The notes below the pieces were generated by a model that saw only the letters and a program-made list of their open reading frames with translations, made no database searches and had not been told where the DNA came from. Source: an uncultured Bacteroidota bacterium (GTDB lineage: Bacteria > Bacteroidota > Bacteroidia > 2-12-FULL-35-15). From it: 5,854 bases of DNA. The translations under genes were made by a program, and so were the position numbers. Where the stretch lies: contig CAIRRW010000397.1 of assembly GCA_903881065.1 (NCBI GenBank), positions 1 to 5,854 of the forward strand, given 5' to 3'. Of the stretch, positions 5,628-5,854 are shown in pieces. Numbering within the stretch: position 1 is the stretch's first letter; the number at the start of each line of letters is the position of its first letter.

Positions 5628-5854
5628 TCATAAATCAATAGATTCATCTTTAATTATGGCATTAATTGAACTAATTGCAGAATCTCTTATGTTATCTAAA
5701 AAGTCAATATTCCCGTTTTTTTCCTTTTTATAATTTTTGGCTCTTTCAGCTAATGATTCAAGATGCAAAATCCTTTGATCATCTGATTGAATAATTCTAT
5801 AAAGCATCATTCTCAAAGATAAAATTGATTCACTTAATGAAACTGAATTATCAG
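5628..5854 (-). CDS. C-terminal part of an unrecognised protein (N-terminus off window)
   Basis: The minus frame is open from the right edge to a TAA or similar stop at 5628-5630, giving 75 visible residues (from DNSVSLSESILSL to IIKDESIDL). Internal TTG and ATG codons near 5816-5805 could serve as starts, but the frame continues upstream without a stop and in the same style, so a longer gene entering from the right is more likely. The visible part is polar and probably all helical (ILHLESLAERAKNYKKEK, NIRDSAISSINAIIKD), with no membrane segment or known motif. Codon use is AT-rich like the other genes. I cannot assign a function. Its end is followed at once by the G-biased block, and no ordinary hairpin terminator was found. 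Confidence 0.7.
   Translation of the reverse strand, partial: DNSVSLSESILSLRMMLYRIIQSDDQRILHLESLAERAKNYKKEKNGNIDFLDNIRDSAISSINAIIKDESIDL

Overview
The window looks like AT-rich Bacteroidota chromosome. The evidence is a large outer-membrane receptor with an N-terminal carboxypeptidase-regulatory-like domain, a long periplasmic-type TPR protein, the near absence of Shine-Dalgarno sequences, and a good match to the Bacteroidota -7 promoter element (TAnnTTTG). All four supported genes read leftwards on the minus strand. No tRNA, rRNA, transposase, integrase or CRISPR array was seen.

Layout from left to right. Positions 1-2275 hold a TonB-dependent receptor, 758 residues visible, whose last residues lie off the left edge. 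A 70-bp gap follows, carrying a strong GC-rich hairpin of intergenic-repeat type. Positions 2346-4295 hold a 649-residue exported TPR protein, transcribed just ahead of the receptor and possibly with it. Positions 4296-4654 are non-coding, with weak hints of a rightward promoter and hairpin. Positions 4655-5074 hold an unrecognised 139-residue gene, preceded by a promoter-like element and a short palindrome in its leader. Positions 5075-5627 are non-coding and are the oddest part: a degenerate 21-bp tandem array (about 5190-5462), a strongly G-biased block (5481-5620) and a quadruplex-type G-run cluster. Positions 5628-5854 hold the C-terminal end of another unrecognised gene that continues off the right edge.

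The receptor and the TPR protein are plausible envelope partners: the receptor imports or binds an unknown substrate under TonB energy, and the TPR protein is a probable scaffold. Nothing in the sequence fixes the substrate, and their cooperation is inferred only from adjacency. I found no convincing new multi-gene system. The best leads are the structured repeat region between 5169 and 5620 and the ambiguous start of the small gene at 4655-5074.
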